Shown here: positions 25,220 to 35,349 of the stretch, one piece after another
Layout: each line of letters opens with the position of its first letter
Position numbering within the stretch: the stretch's first letter is position 1
NCBI GenBank assembly: GCA_021234155.1
Contig: JAJEKV010000047.1
Coordinates: forward strand, 854,494-918,493
DNA length: 64,000 nt
Source: Isoetes taiwanensis
Lineage: Eukaryota > Streptophyta > Lycopodiopsida > Isoetales > Isoetaceae
Reading direction: 5' to 3'
The notes under the pieces: model-generated
What the model saw: the letters and a program-made list of their open reading frames with translations, nothing else
What the model was told of the DNA's origin: nothing
Database searches by the model: none
Program-made: the position numbers and the translations under genes

Positions 25220-26358
25220 TTAACCAGGTCGAACTTCCACATCCATAGAATCATTAACAGCGACTTGATCTGCTCCCTGGTGTCTCAATGCCACTGAATC
25301 AGGGACATCCACTGTAACAATCGTAGCCGATACTGGAGCTACAGATTCAACTAACGCAGATTGAGGAGCCGAGCTATTTTTGCGACGTGCAAGCTTCTTC
25401 AAGCGTGGAGTAGACCATCCTTCTTCCAATAAATCTTGCTTGTGAGCAATGTCTAGAAGACGAGAGTGTTGATCCTCATTAAGAGGGTCTGCTGATATAG
25501 ATTGAGATGGAGATACACTCGAAGAAGGTGATGGTGCAGAAATAGCTAGAGAAGAAGGCACACGAGCTGGTAATACTGGCGGATTAACTAGTGCAGAGGC
25601 AAATGAGGAAGAAGATGATACAACACGACATTCGAGTGAAGTGGCTGCTATATGACAGGGGATAGGAGCAATTGGAGAGGTAGAGACAAAAGTATGCCTA
25701 GACCTGTAAGTAGCGAAAGCCCCAACATTGGAAAACATCTTGGCAAGCTCAGGTCCATTAAGCAGACGTAGTTTGTACTTGAAAAAAAGTGGGCCACTTT
25801 TGACCACCAATTGTCGAGGAATAGAAACACAAGTAGGAAGAGATACACAAATTCGAGGACCATTAACAATAGAATGGGCAAGATGCATACCCAATCCATT
25901 GGCAATAGCAATCATAAAATTAGACACTTGCAATTCTAGTGGAAAATCCTCTAAGGCAAGCCAACAAGGCATGCGCAATGCACCAGACTTACTTGGCAAG
26001 AATCCAGGAGAATACACCTGATATAGAAGATAATGTCCCCAAAGAGGATCAACACCACGCCTCCACAAGCACGTCAAACCGCAAGTGAAGAGTCAAACAT
26101 GACTAGGAAGAAATTATTATCTTTATCCAAAACTTTTAGAGACGCATAGTGAGGAAGACCCAGTCTCTGAAGGTGATGCTTTAGCCAGAATCCAACTCTC
26201 CTGAGATCCAAAAACTGTCCAGTGAAATGGCAAACAACCGCATGAGACACAAGGTTTTGAACACACCAGCAAATGACATTATGATCAATTTCTACAACCC
26301 GGTAGGCCAGGCTGTGTAAAAGCATTTTTGGACAATTGTTGTGTCTCATATAATACAC
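25220..26358 (-). pseudogene. DUF4283-domain ORF1 protein, broken by one frameshift
   Basis: DUF4283 is a nucleic-acid-binding domain typical of ORF1 of plant L1 LINEs. The upstream part (26358-26077) reads VVCHFTGQFLDLRRVGFWLK then KVLDKDNNFFLVMFDS. The second part (26075-25220) continues RRGVDPLWGHYLLYQVYSPG, then RMPCWLALEDFPLELQ, then IANGLGMHL. These match the domain order: a fold start, 'F.V.F...' core, 'GP..ihg..l.l..W.P.F' and 'PvWi.l..LPle.w'. The two halves are in different frames and meet near 26075, so a one-base indel separates them. After the domain comes a serine/proline-rich linker (SSSSSFASALVNPP...) and a basic stretch (RLKKLARRKNSS). No zinc knuckle is seen. The second half has no ATG at its start, which confirms it is a continuation. 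Confidence 0.7.
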
Positions 26359-26424
26359 CCCTCGGGAGGCAAATCAACATCCATCACGATCATCTTGTGC
26401 TTGTAACTCATTTTAGATCTGAGC

Positions 26425-26934
26425 TCACTTCTTTCTTGTTATTCGTACCATAATATTCAATGCGCCAGACACACGAAGCGTTGCACCTTTGGATGTCAAA
26501 TCACGTTTGATCCAATCGCTAAATCGTGTAGAAGGCGTCCTAGCCACAACATCGGAAGAACCCCAAGGAGCGGAAGGAGCGCACACACACTCCAGTGAGA
26601 GGTAGACAAACAAGAAGCACGCCTTAATAGTAGAAGTATTTATGATGGTCTCTACTTGAGAAGTAGACAAAGGTGCAAATTTAGAAAGAGGGGAAAGTCT
26701 TTTTAAGCTTGTACTCATATCAAGAAGAGAAGGGTCAAAAGCAAGAGGATTGAGGCGAGAATTATTGGGTAAATTAGGAAGCGGCAAAGGAGAATTCATA
26801 TCATGCACAAAAGAAGAAGCAGCAGCAATGGCTAGAAGACAAAATCTGCAAACTAGAAGACAAGCCCAGACAGAGTTCAAATTTTCAGATGCAGCCTCCA
26901 CCCATCTGAGTTTTTTTCGATTGCTGGTCACCAA
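26425..26934 (-). pseudogene. Probable N-terminal part of the same LINE ORF1
   Basis: A 169-codon frame directly upstream of the DUF4283 region in the same orientation, ending TSKGATLRVSGALNIMVRIT. It is rich in Ser/Pro/Leu with no recognisable domain. Position and strand suggest it is the N-terminal region of ORF1, in another frame. Alternatively it is flanking sequence. Confidence 0.35.
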
Positions 26935-27019
26935 CTTTATTGGCTCCCCTTTTTAACTTGAGCAACCATGGGATTGTCACAAGCCGATCCATTAGATTGT
27001 CATAGTTCAATCCTGTATA

Positions 27020-27272
27020 TTGGCTTATGGCAATCCTCAAAACTAGAGTGGATTCCAAACCAATGTAGGCTCTCGGCTTGGTGGATTGACCTGTTCTGTG
27101 AATCAGGTGACAACACATGAGGATCCATTAAAGCAACTAAATCCCACTATGGATTGGCATACGCCAATTCACTTGTCGCAATTGCATACAACGAGCTGCC
27201 TCGAGGCTCAAAAAAGTGCCTCGAGCCCCAAAATAGAAGCACGCTTAAGATGGATTGGCATAAGCCAATCCA
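27020..27272. repeat. Three copies of a short GGATTGGCATAAGCCAATCC-type hairpin
   Basis: TGGATTGGCATAAGCCAATCCA at 27251-27272 is a near-perfect palindrome. Related copies are at about 27150-27171 (with 'acg' in the centre) and, half-conserved, at 27020-27040. They lie just upstream of the minus-strand L1 remnant. Their origin is unknown. Confidence 0.55.

Positions 27273-28101
<829 letters not shown>

Positions 28102-28168
<67 letters not shown>
28102..28168. repeat. (TC)n microsatellite, about 67 bases
   Basis: CT repeat with one interruption, directly in front of LINE copy A. Confidence 0.95.
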
Positions 28169-28171
<3 letters not shown>

Positions 28172-28194
28172 GCAATATATATATATATAATATA

Positions 28195-29478
28195 TACCTA
28201 AAAAGGAGTTTGAGAAGGCCAAAGGTGATTGGGTGAAAAGTGGCCGCATGCTTGGCGATGCAAGTTTGATGCAAAGAAGCCCCAAGAAAAAGACTGATTT
28301 AAAAAAGCCTGGCAGATCAGCCGAGAAAGGGAAAAATAAGCATATATCTGGGTCGGATATTGAGTCTGATGTAGATTCCTCGGAAGAACAGATCGATGTT
28401 GATTCCGGAACAACCTCAAGCTTGTCGGGCTTCTCCCTTTTGTAGGAGCCAAATACAATGAAGCGAAGGAACAAAAATAGATGATGGAGGCGGAAGGGTG
28501 GTTTGCCCCAACCACAGCAGCGGGCCCAACCACGGAAATCCAAAAATGCTTTCACGGCCAGAATCCAATGGAACAAAACCGTCAAATACAACACCTGCAC
28601 CATTTTCTTATGGATTTCTAAACCCTACTGTGCCTTACCAGATGCAGCAAACAGGACAGCAGGGGCATGCTTTGGCTGGGATACCACAGGGCTGGATCGG
28701 AATGAATGGATGGGAGATGCAACAGCAGGGCCCGAGTCTGATAGGCGCAGGAACATTGACAAATTTTGGACTCTTTGGGGGAGATATAGTTGTCGGGCAA
28801 TTGCTCACAGTAATGATGAAGATATTGGATTCAATGGAACAATCTAGGAAGGAAGTTGAGCAAGCAAGGAAGGAAGGCGACAACACACGAACCGCACGAT
28901 CTTTGAAACTTTTGCAAGGTATGAATGAGTCCCTGCATTCCCTAAAGCACGAGAACTTTGAACTGAAACAACAACTAGCGAACATTTCGAAAGCATCACC
29001 TATTAGGAATGAACCAGCTTACCCAGAGTATAATAGCAATGAAGGTTTTCAAGAAGCAATAGACATTCTGAATGAGAAAATGGAGCAGCTAGCGGACATG
29101 AATGAGAGGGAAATGAAAGCAAACAATTTCAGAATATCGGGGTTACCGGAAGAAGAGAACGAGAACACTAGTGCTGTTGTAGAAAACTTCTTGGCAGGGA
29201 ACATGCAGGTACAGGTGGATATTTTGGATGCATATCGGATTGGGAAGAAGGGCGATGGAACAAGAAATATTCTGGTGAAATGTGCAAGCAAAGAGGCTAA
29301 GGCGCGGGTTATGCAGAAGCGAGCATTGCTCAAAGGCAAATATATTTGGATTAATGATGATTTGACCAGAGCTCAATTCCAGCAAAGGAAGGAAGATATC
29401 TCAAGGATGAAAGCGGCCAGAGCAGCTGGTAAACGTGCTTACTGGAGGGGTGGAAAAGCGGTGGTGGAGGATGCATAG
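28195..29478 (+). pseudogene. LINE ORF1 protein, type II (L1/Tx1-like), copy A
   Basis: ORF1 proteins of this type are RNA-binding chaperones that coat the element RNA. A basic, Ser/Asp-rich N-terminal part (28195-28442; contains SGSDIESDVDSSEEQIDVD) ends in a stop. The longer second part (28498-29478) has a Gln/Gly/Pro-rich stretch, then a coiled coil (SMEQSRKEVEQARKEGDNTR, SLHSLKHENFELKQQLANIS), an RRM-like segment (NNFRISGLPEEENENTSAVV, ILDAYRIGKKGDGTRNILVK) and a C-terminal domain (LLKGKYIWINDDLTRAQFQQ). This coiled-coil / RRM / C-terminal order matches the mammalian L1 ORF1p type. It is distinct from the DUF4283 type at 25-26 kb. Two frame breaks at about 28443-28497 make it a pseudogene. 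Confidence 0.75.
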
Positions 29479-29493
29479 GAAATATCGACCGCC

Positions 29494-29949
29494 AGGTTAG
29501 TTTGTTGGAATATAAATACTTTAAAGCATAGTAAGATATGCACTATAGTAGATTTGCTAAAAGACATAGATGTAATTTTCTTTTTGGAAACATGTGAACA
29601 TGAAGAGAAGGGTCTCCCAGATATATATGGTTTTAAATTATTGCATTCTGTATGGAACAATAAAGGATGGAAGCTAAAAGGTACTGGAGGCATTGCCTGT
29701 TACGCCAAAAATGAAATAGCACATGCAGTGGAGGTATTGATACATAAATCGTCAGCACAATACATTTGGATTGGATTGCTTGGCAGAAATGGGACAATAT
29801 ATGTGGCGGGTTGCTATTTCCCACCAAGGGAGTCACCTATTTATAACAAGGGAAATTTGGACAAGGATGACCCGTTCTTCCATTTGGAACATGACATATT
29901 AGCATTGAGTTTGGCAGGCGAAATTTTGCTGTTTGAATGTATTTTGTAA
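29494..29949 (+). pseudogene. LINE ORF2 endonuclease N-terminal fragment, copy A
   Basis: Reads LLKDIDVIFFLETCEHEEKG, where ET corresponds to the catalytic glutamate of the APE-type endonuclease, then GGIACYAKNEIAHAVEVLIH and YIWIGLLGRNGTIYVAGCYF. Two stops lie before the first open part. The frame runs through the deletion joint and ends at the 3' end of the element. No GDFN or SDH motif remains. Confidence 0.7.
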
Positions 29950-30028
29950 TGTCTCATAGGCCTGTCGGTCTCGTAGACGAAATAAAATTTCATTTCATCT
30001 CTCTCTCTCTCGCATCCCCCATCATGCC

Positions 30029-30388
30029 ATGTTGAGCACCGAAAAGAAAGGATGGTATACTGATGTTATTAAATGGTTTTCCAGGTGGGATATTGTTTGG
30101 GAAGATGTGCCCCAAAATGATCGCTTAAGAGCATGGGTTTATGAAAAGGTTAAGAGGAGACTTTGGTTAAATCCAAAAACGAAGATGTTATTGTACAGGA
30201 TGCATATGAATCCCTCATTAGAGACTGCTGCATACTTAAGGGAGAACATATCCGTGAGAAAACGACACACTATCAGCGGGGATAATGACTTAGTTCACAT
30301 CACCTTGGGGTGGAAGTTGGCCGTTGGGGAACTATCCCAAGACATCCGAGGTGCTTTTTGGTATGTGGTCAAGATGACATCAAGATGA
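30029..30388 (+). pseudogene. LINE ORF2 C-terminal fragment, copy B
   Basis: Reads KKGWYTDVIKWFSRWDIVWE and KVKRRLWLNPKTKMLLYRMH, then AAYLRENISVRKRHTISG. These align with the C-terminal ORF2 region of copies E and H. After 30388 the frame is lost, but the DEEHVIIKCPAYSMIR-like zinc-finger end can be traced to about 30430. Confidence 0.7.
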
Positions 30389-30708
30389 AGAACATGTTAT
30401 AATTAAGTGCCCAGCATATAGCATGATTCGAGATAGACATGGCACACATTCACGACCCTAGGTAATGTTCTTTGAATTGGATGGAAACAATTGGATCTTT
30501 CTTAATTGAGACACTACAACTAAGAGAGAGATGTACAAAAGATGTGAATACAATCTTTGAATGAAGATGAAACTTGGGTGAGGTGAGGAATTAGATGAGG
30601 AAATGGAGACTCATCTAATATTTTATGATGTAAACTAATTTTCTAGTCTTATAGGCCTGAAAGGCCTCCCAAAAGACGTAATACAATTCACTTCACTTCA
30701 CTTTCACT

Positions 30709-30824
<116 letters not shown>

Positions 30825-31890
30825 ATGGCGGCTAAGACAAAAGAAAAAAGGGTGAAGGGGTTGGATCATCTGTGGCTACAGGAAATAAGGTAAGGATGCT
30901 ACCAAGGATACTAAGGCTGCCAATACAAAGAAAACACTAAAAAAATCTGTTCTACATGTGCCCATCTCGGATTCAGGGTCAAGCTCTGAAACGGATGGGT
31001 TTATTGCAACAGAGCAGGAGGGTATGGACGAATTTGGGGCCCAGCTGGTCGGAGAGAATGGACTGCAGCAGGTCGGGCAGCAAGCCCACACCATTTTGGC
31101 ATCCCCTAAACAGGGGGTTTTGATCCCGGATGCCCCTAAACAGGGGATATTACAGCCGGTTTTAGAAAAGAGGATTTTTAACAGTCCGGGTACTCCGAAA
31201 GCCACCATAGATGGGGAGATTTCATTGCACTTGATCTTGAAGGAGCTGACTGCTTTTAGACAAGAATCGGCCAAAGAATTGGCCGCAATAAGACATGAAT
31301 CGGCCTTAAGGGAAGAAAGACTCATGGCAGAAATCAGAAATTTGAGAATGGAGAATGACACTATGAAGACCAATTTGCAGCAGATCAGAGAAGAAGTGGA
31401 TATGGTTAAATCTGAAATGAAGGTTTTGCAAATCACCCAAGAGGAAGATGAATCATATAATGTAGCAGCTGAGGTTGCGGAGTTGAAGCAAGCCTTTGAT
31501 GATTATGTGGAGAATCAAGAACGAAGACAAAGGGCTCTAAACGTTCGGATTGTTGGATTACCTGAGAAGGAGAAGGAAAATACCAAGGAAGCGGTATCAC
31601 GTTTCTTCGCGGAGGAGATGCAAGTAGATGGAGCTGAATTTTTGGATGCTTTTCGTATTGGGAATAAAGACCATGGAACCCGTCATGTGCTGGTGAAATT
31701 CGCCAACAAGGAGGCCCGATTCCAGGTAATGAAGCAACGATTTGCATTAAAGGGAAAGATCATTTGGGTAAATGATGATTTAACAAAAGAACAAGTAATT
31801 GAGAAGAAGAATGAGCTGTCAAAGTTTAAAGAGGCAAAACAAAACAATAAGAAGGTCAGATGGGTCAAGGGAAAAGCCATTGTTGAATAG
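30825..31890 (+). pseudogene. LINE ORF1 protein, type II, copy C (two N-terminal frameshifts)
   Basis: Starts MAAKTKEKRVKG at 30825, shifts frame near 30862 (GSSVATGNK) and again near 30890 (KDATKDTKAANTKKTLKKSV). After that it is open from about 30892 to the TAG at 31888-31890. Domains: acidic Ser-rich N-terminus (ISDSGSSSETDG), two direct APKQG motifs, a coiled coil (LTAFRQESAKELAAIRHESA, LRMENDTMKTNLQQIREEVD), an RRM-like domain (LNVRIVGLPEKEKENTKEAV, FLDAFRIGNKDHGTRHVLVK) and a C-terminal domain (LKGKIIWVNDDLTKEQVIEK). This is the best ORF1 in the window. Its 310-codon open part is long for a decayed element and suggests recent origin. Confidence 0.8.
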
Positions 31891-31911
31891 GTAATTGCGG
31901 GAGGCCTTAGA

Positions 31912-33186
31912 ATGGTTGTCTGGAACATCAACAGATTGACCATTAATAAGGTGTATAGCATGCAAAAAATACTGGATAAAACTGATGTGATTTGTTTTGT
32001 GGAGACAAAAGAACATGATTTATTTGCATTCCCAGACATAGCAGGATTTGATTTAGTATATTCTGTCCATAATAAGAGATTTAGAGATAAAGATATGGGA
32101 AATGGAGGAGTAACATGTTTTGCAAGACCAGCTGTAAGAGACCTGATCCAGGGTGTGAAGAAGGACAAAAATGGACAATATATTTGGCTGGAAATAAGGG
32201 GAAATTTTCTCTATTACATGGCAGTATGTTATTTTGCTCCTAAACATATGAAAACATACACAGAAACAGATGCCTTTACAGATGATTTATTCTTTTCACT
32301 AGAACAAGACATTATGAGTTTTCAAGGAAAGGGAAAAGTAATATTGACAGGAGATTTCAACTGCAGGACAGGTAATTTACAAGCATCCGTGCTTACAGGA
32401 GATAAGGATCCACTATGGCTGGAATCAATGGATGAAAACGATCTTGCATTATATGGCAAAAGTAGAGAGTCTACAGACTTAGTGATCACTAAGACAGGTA
32501 GACAATTCATTAGTCTTTGCAGTAGTGCTAATCTATTAATCTGTAATGGATTAAGTAGATTCCCTGGCTCTATAAAAAATACATGTCGCTCTAGAAGTAC
32601 GGTGGATTATCTAGTCATGGCAGAAGATACAATATGCGGATTGGAAGAATTCATAGTAGGAGAAGATGAATTGGAATCCGATCATAATCCTTTGTGCTTT
32701 AGACTGAGTGCTAATATTCAGAATGATCAGCCATGCTCTTCTAAGCGGAAATATTGGCTAAAATCAGCATTGCATATGCAATATAGAGTAAGAGTTGGGC
32801 AAAAGGCATCAAACAAAGTATGGGATGGAGGATTGGACGAAATGAACCAGCAATTGATTGAGATTTTAGAGGAGGCCGCAGTAGAGATATTCACATCACA
32901 TAGAGCATTGAAGGGGTTACCATGCAAGGCATGGTTTGATAAAGAATGTCGTGATGCTAAGGAGCAGTGGAAGAAGAGTGACCAGCCTAGAAAAGAAACA
33001 TGCAAACAGAAATATAAGAGTTTGGTTCGTAGCAAGAAGAGATATTACCTGAGGCAAAGGCAACAAATCTTATGCCAAAGGTATTTGGAAGAGCCTAAGT
33101 CGTTTTGGAATGCACTTAAAAAGCATAAGCAAACTGAAGTGCCATTAGATGCGCAGGATCTCTGGAGGCATGTGGTCTCTTCATAG
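31912..33186 (+). CDS. LINE ORF2 APE-type endonuclease region, intact, copy C
   Basis: The N-terminal domain of ORF2 nicks target DNA to prime reverse transcription. All expected motifs are visible: WNINRL near the start (catalytic Asn), VETKEHD (catalytic Glu), YIWLEIRGNFLYYMAVCYF, LTGDFNCRTGN (catalytic Asp/Asn), VDYLVMAEDT and ESDHNPLCF (catalytic His). A linker follows with a conserved KGLPCKAWFDKECRDAKEQW segment. The frame ends at TAG (33184-33186), where the other copies continue into RT, so an indel separates EN from RT. Translation may start at the ATG at 31912, 21 bases after the ORF1 stop. Confidence 0.8.
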   Translation: MVVWNINRLTINKVYSMQKILDKTDVICFVETKEHDLFAFPDIAGFDLVYSVHNKRFRDKDMGNGGVTCFARPAVRDLIQGVKKDKNGQYIWLEIRGNFLYYMAVCYFAPKHMKTYTETDAFTDDLFFSLEQDIMSFQGKGKVILTGDFNCRTGNLQASVLTGDKDPLWLESMDENDLALYGKSRESTDLVITKTGRQFISLCSSANLLICNGLSRFPGSIKNTCRSRSTVDYLVMAEDTICGLEEFIVGEDELESDHNPLCFRLSANIQNDQPCSSKRKYWLKSALHMQYRVRVGQKASNKVWDGGLDEMNQQLIEILEEAAVEIFTSHRALKGLPCKAWFDKECRDAKEQWKKSDQPRKETCKQKYKSLVRSKKRYYLRQRQQILCQRYLEEPKSFWNALKKHKQTEVPLDAQDLWRHVVSS

Positions 33187-35200
33187 TGATGATGTAGATG
33201 ACATGACTAGCCATAGGAGATCAGCCATGCTAATCACTGAGGAAGAAATTGCAGCAGGGATAGCTTCCTTGGCAAATGGTAAAGCACCAGACTTACATGG
33301 GATGTGTGCGGAGCATCTTAAATGGGCTGGTCCCAGCTTGCATCCAGTGATTGCTAACATGTTTAACATGGCTCTTGAGCAATGATTTCCACTGGATTGG
33401 TGTAAGAACAGGGTTGTCCCGATACACAAAAGTGGGTCGAAGCATGAAGCGAACAATTATCGAACAATTATGGTAAGTAATTTGCTTTCAAAGTTGTTTG
33501 CGACTATTTTAGAGAAGAAATTAAGTCTATGGACTGAAAACAATAATAAGAGAGCAGAGTCACAAGCGGGCTTCCGGGCAAGCAGATCCACATTAGATCA
33601 TTTGTTAGTGCTGAAACCATTTTTGATAAAGTAAAAGGTTCTAGGAAACCTGTATATATGGCATTTGTTGATTTTAGAAAAGCCTTTGACAAAGTACCGA
33701 GAACAATTATGGGGACAAAGGTTAGAAAAGTTGAAAGTGCCACATGAACTTAGAGATGCGGCATGGTCTTGTATGGAAAAGTGCTTGTTCAATTATCAAA
33801 GCCATTCTCCGAGATTATCCTTGACAAAGTCGAGAGTAATATAGGGGGGTAAAACAGGGATGCCCGCTATCACCTACATTGTTTGGCATGTTTATTGATG
33901 GATTGGAAGAATGTTTACATACTAACTGTCCCGTGAGGCATGGAGATACATGGGTATGTGGTGCAATCATTGATGTATGCGATGATGTTGTCATGTTTGC
34001 CCGGCGAGAGAACACATGCGTAAGCACTTAGATGGGCCGGCGGGTTTACGTGATAAGATCGGCATGCAAGTAAACCTAGACAAGACAAAAGATTATGACT
34101 ATTTGCAGGTTGAAGCAAGAAAATGTTTTCGTGTACAAAGGGGATATAAGTTGAAATGTGTGATTCCTATAAGTATTTAGGAATCACAACCATAGATGGA
34201 ATACTTGTATCACTCGTGAGGATTGATGGGGGGCAACGAGCCCTTGTATGCATTGGGTGCAGCATGTGCGCAGGAGATCACATCTTTGGTCATGGCATTT
34301 AAAGGTAAAATTGTTTCATTCTCTCGCATGAGTGTGGTGCTCTATGGATGTGAGATTTGGGGCCAGTCTCCCACAATGTTTATATCTGATGATATTGAAC
34401 AGGTCTTGAAGAAGTTCTTGAGACTATAATTAGGGGGTCAAAGCTCAAACACCATATCCCATGATGCTAGTGGAGAGTGGGCTTATGCCTCTAGAAGGGG
34501 AAGCAATTGTGAGATGTGTTTCAGATTCTTAAGAAGGTGCTAGATATGGATGACTCAAGAATCACTAAAAGGCTCTACTATCCAAATGAGTTAAAAAGGC
34601 CTATTGCATGATGTAACGAAGTGGCTTGGAAAAATGGGAAATCTAATGGGAGGAAATAATCCAAGTGGACTTTCGATTTCGCAGACAATGGATAATGCAA
34701 AGAGTGCATAGGAAAATGTGGAAACAACTAAAGACCAAAAAATGATCTTGTATAGGCGGGAATATCAACCCCGACATGGGAGAAGCTAGACACACAAGGA
34801 CAATATATCTATACTGAAGAGACATGCAATTTGCAATATGGCTTAGCTCACACCACTTGGGTGTGGAGATCGGGAGATGGGGACACATATTACCTAGACA
34901 TCCGAGATATTGCAAATTATGTGACACATCACAAGTAGAAGATGAAGACCATACATTGTTACGATGTAATGCTTACAAGGAACTCCGAAAGCAAAAATAT
35001 GGAATTCAAAGATGAGGGACCTCCCTTCATTCTTTATGCTACATGGTGACATCATAGGGAAGTATCTCATTGAGTTGCTACAAATTAGAGATACATATCT
35101 AGAATCTCAACCGATGATGTAGATACGGAAATTTTGAGTGAGAGTGATGAGCTAGATGAGGACTTCGAGGAAACTCATCTATTGTTTTATGACATTGTGT
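33149..35200 (+). pseudogene. LINE ORF2 reverse transcriptase and C-terminus, decayed, copy C
   Basis: RT pieces appear in several frames: EEEIAAGIASLANGKAPDLH, WCKNRVVPIHKSG, AGFRASRSTLDHLL, a motif-A piece of the FVDFRKAFDKV type, QGCPLSPTLFGMFIDGLEEC (motif B) and a motif C in which one base of YADD is missing (33976-33988, TATGC-GATGAT). Downstream come YGCEIWGQSP, VEDEDHTLLRCNAYKELRKQ (Cys/His C-terminal finger) and an acidic tail ending just before the 3' hairpin. Many one- or two-base indels contrast with the intact EN just upstream. Confidence 0.75.
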
Positions 35201-35260
35201 AATTTTTGTTGTCTAATAGGCCCTTGAGGCCTCCCAATAGACACAACACATTTTCTTTCT

Positions 35261-35263
<3 letters not shown>

Positions 35264-35331
<68 letters not shown>
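35264..35331. repeat. (CT)n tail of LINE copy C, about 68 bases
   Basis: CT repeat after TTTTCTTTCTTCTT. LINE copy D begins directly after it. Confidence 0.95.
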
Positions 35332-35333
<2 letters not shown>

Positions 35334-35349
35334 TTTTTAGCTTAGAACA

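Larger units (their letters stand above)
25009..26940 (-). mobile_element. L1-type LINE remnant: ORF1 (DUF4283) joined to a poly(A) 3' end
   Basis: Read on the minus strand, an ORF1-like region (26934 to 25220) is followed by ~190 bases of untranslated sequence, a TTAATAAAG polyadenylation-like signal, GTCCTTC, and an A-run (25019-25009). The terminal TAATAAA...GTCCTTC-An also ends the zf-RVT LINE fragment at 63360-63381, so both belong to one poly(A)-tailed family. No endonuclease or reverse transcriptase lies between ORF1 and the tail. The copy is therefore internally deleted, or derives from an ORF1-only transcript. The 5' boundary is approximate. Confidence 0.65.
28169..30012 (+). mobile_element. 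LINE copy A: ORF1 present, most of ORF2 deleted
   Basis: Begins right after (TC)n with GTGGCAAT, then an (AT)n run where related fragment G has ATGGCTAAACC, so the ORF1 start has been overrun by an AT microsatellite. ORF1 runs to 29478 and the ORF2 endonuclease starts around 29500. Near 29920 the coding sequence jumps to the element's 3' end (TTTGAATGTATTTTGTAATG, compare TTTGAATATATTCTGTAATG at the end of copy F). The 3' hairpin AGGCC-TGTC-GGTCT is at 29958-29971, followed by AGACGAAATA, TTTCATTTCAT and a short (CT)n (29998-30011). An internal deletion of about 3 kb is inferred. Confidence 0.75.
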
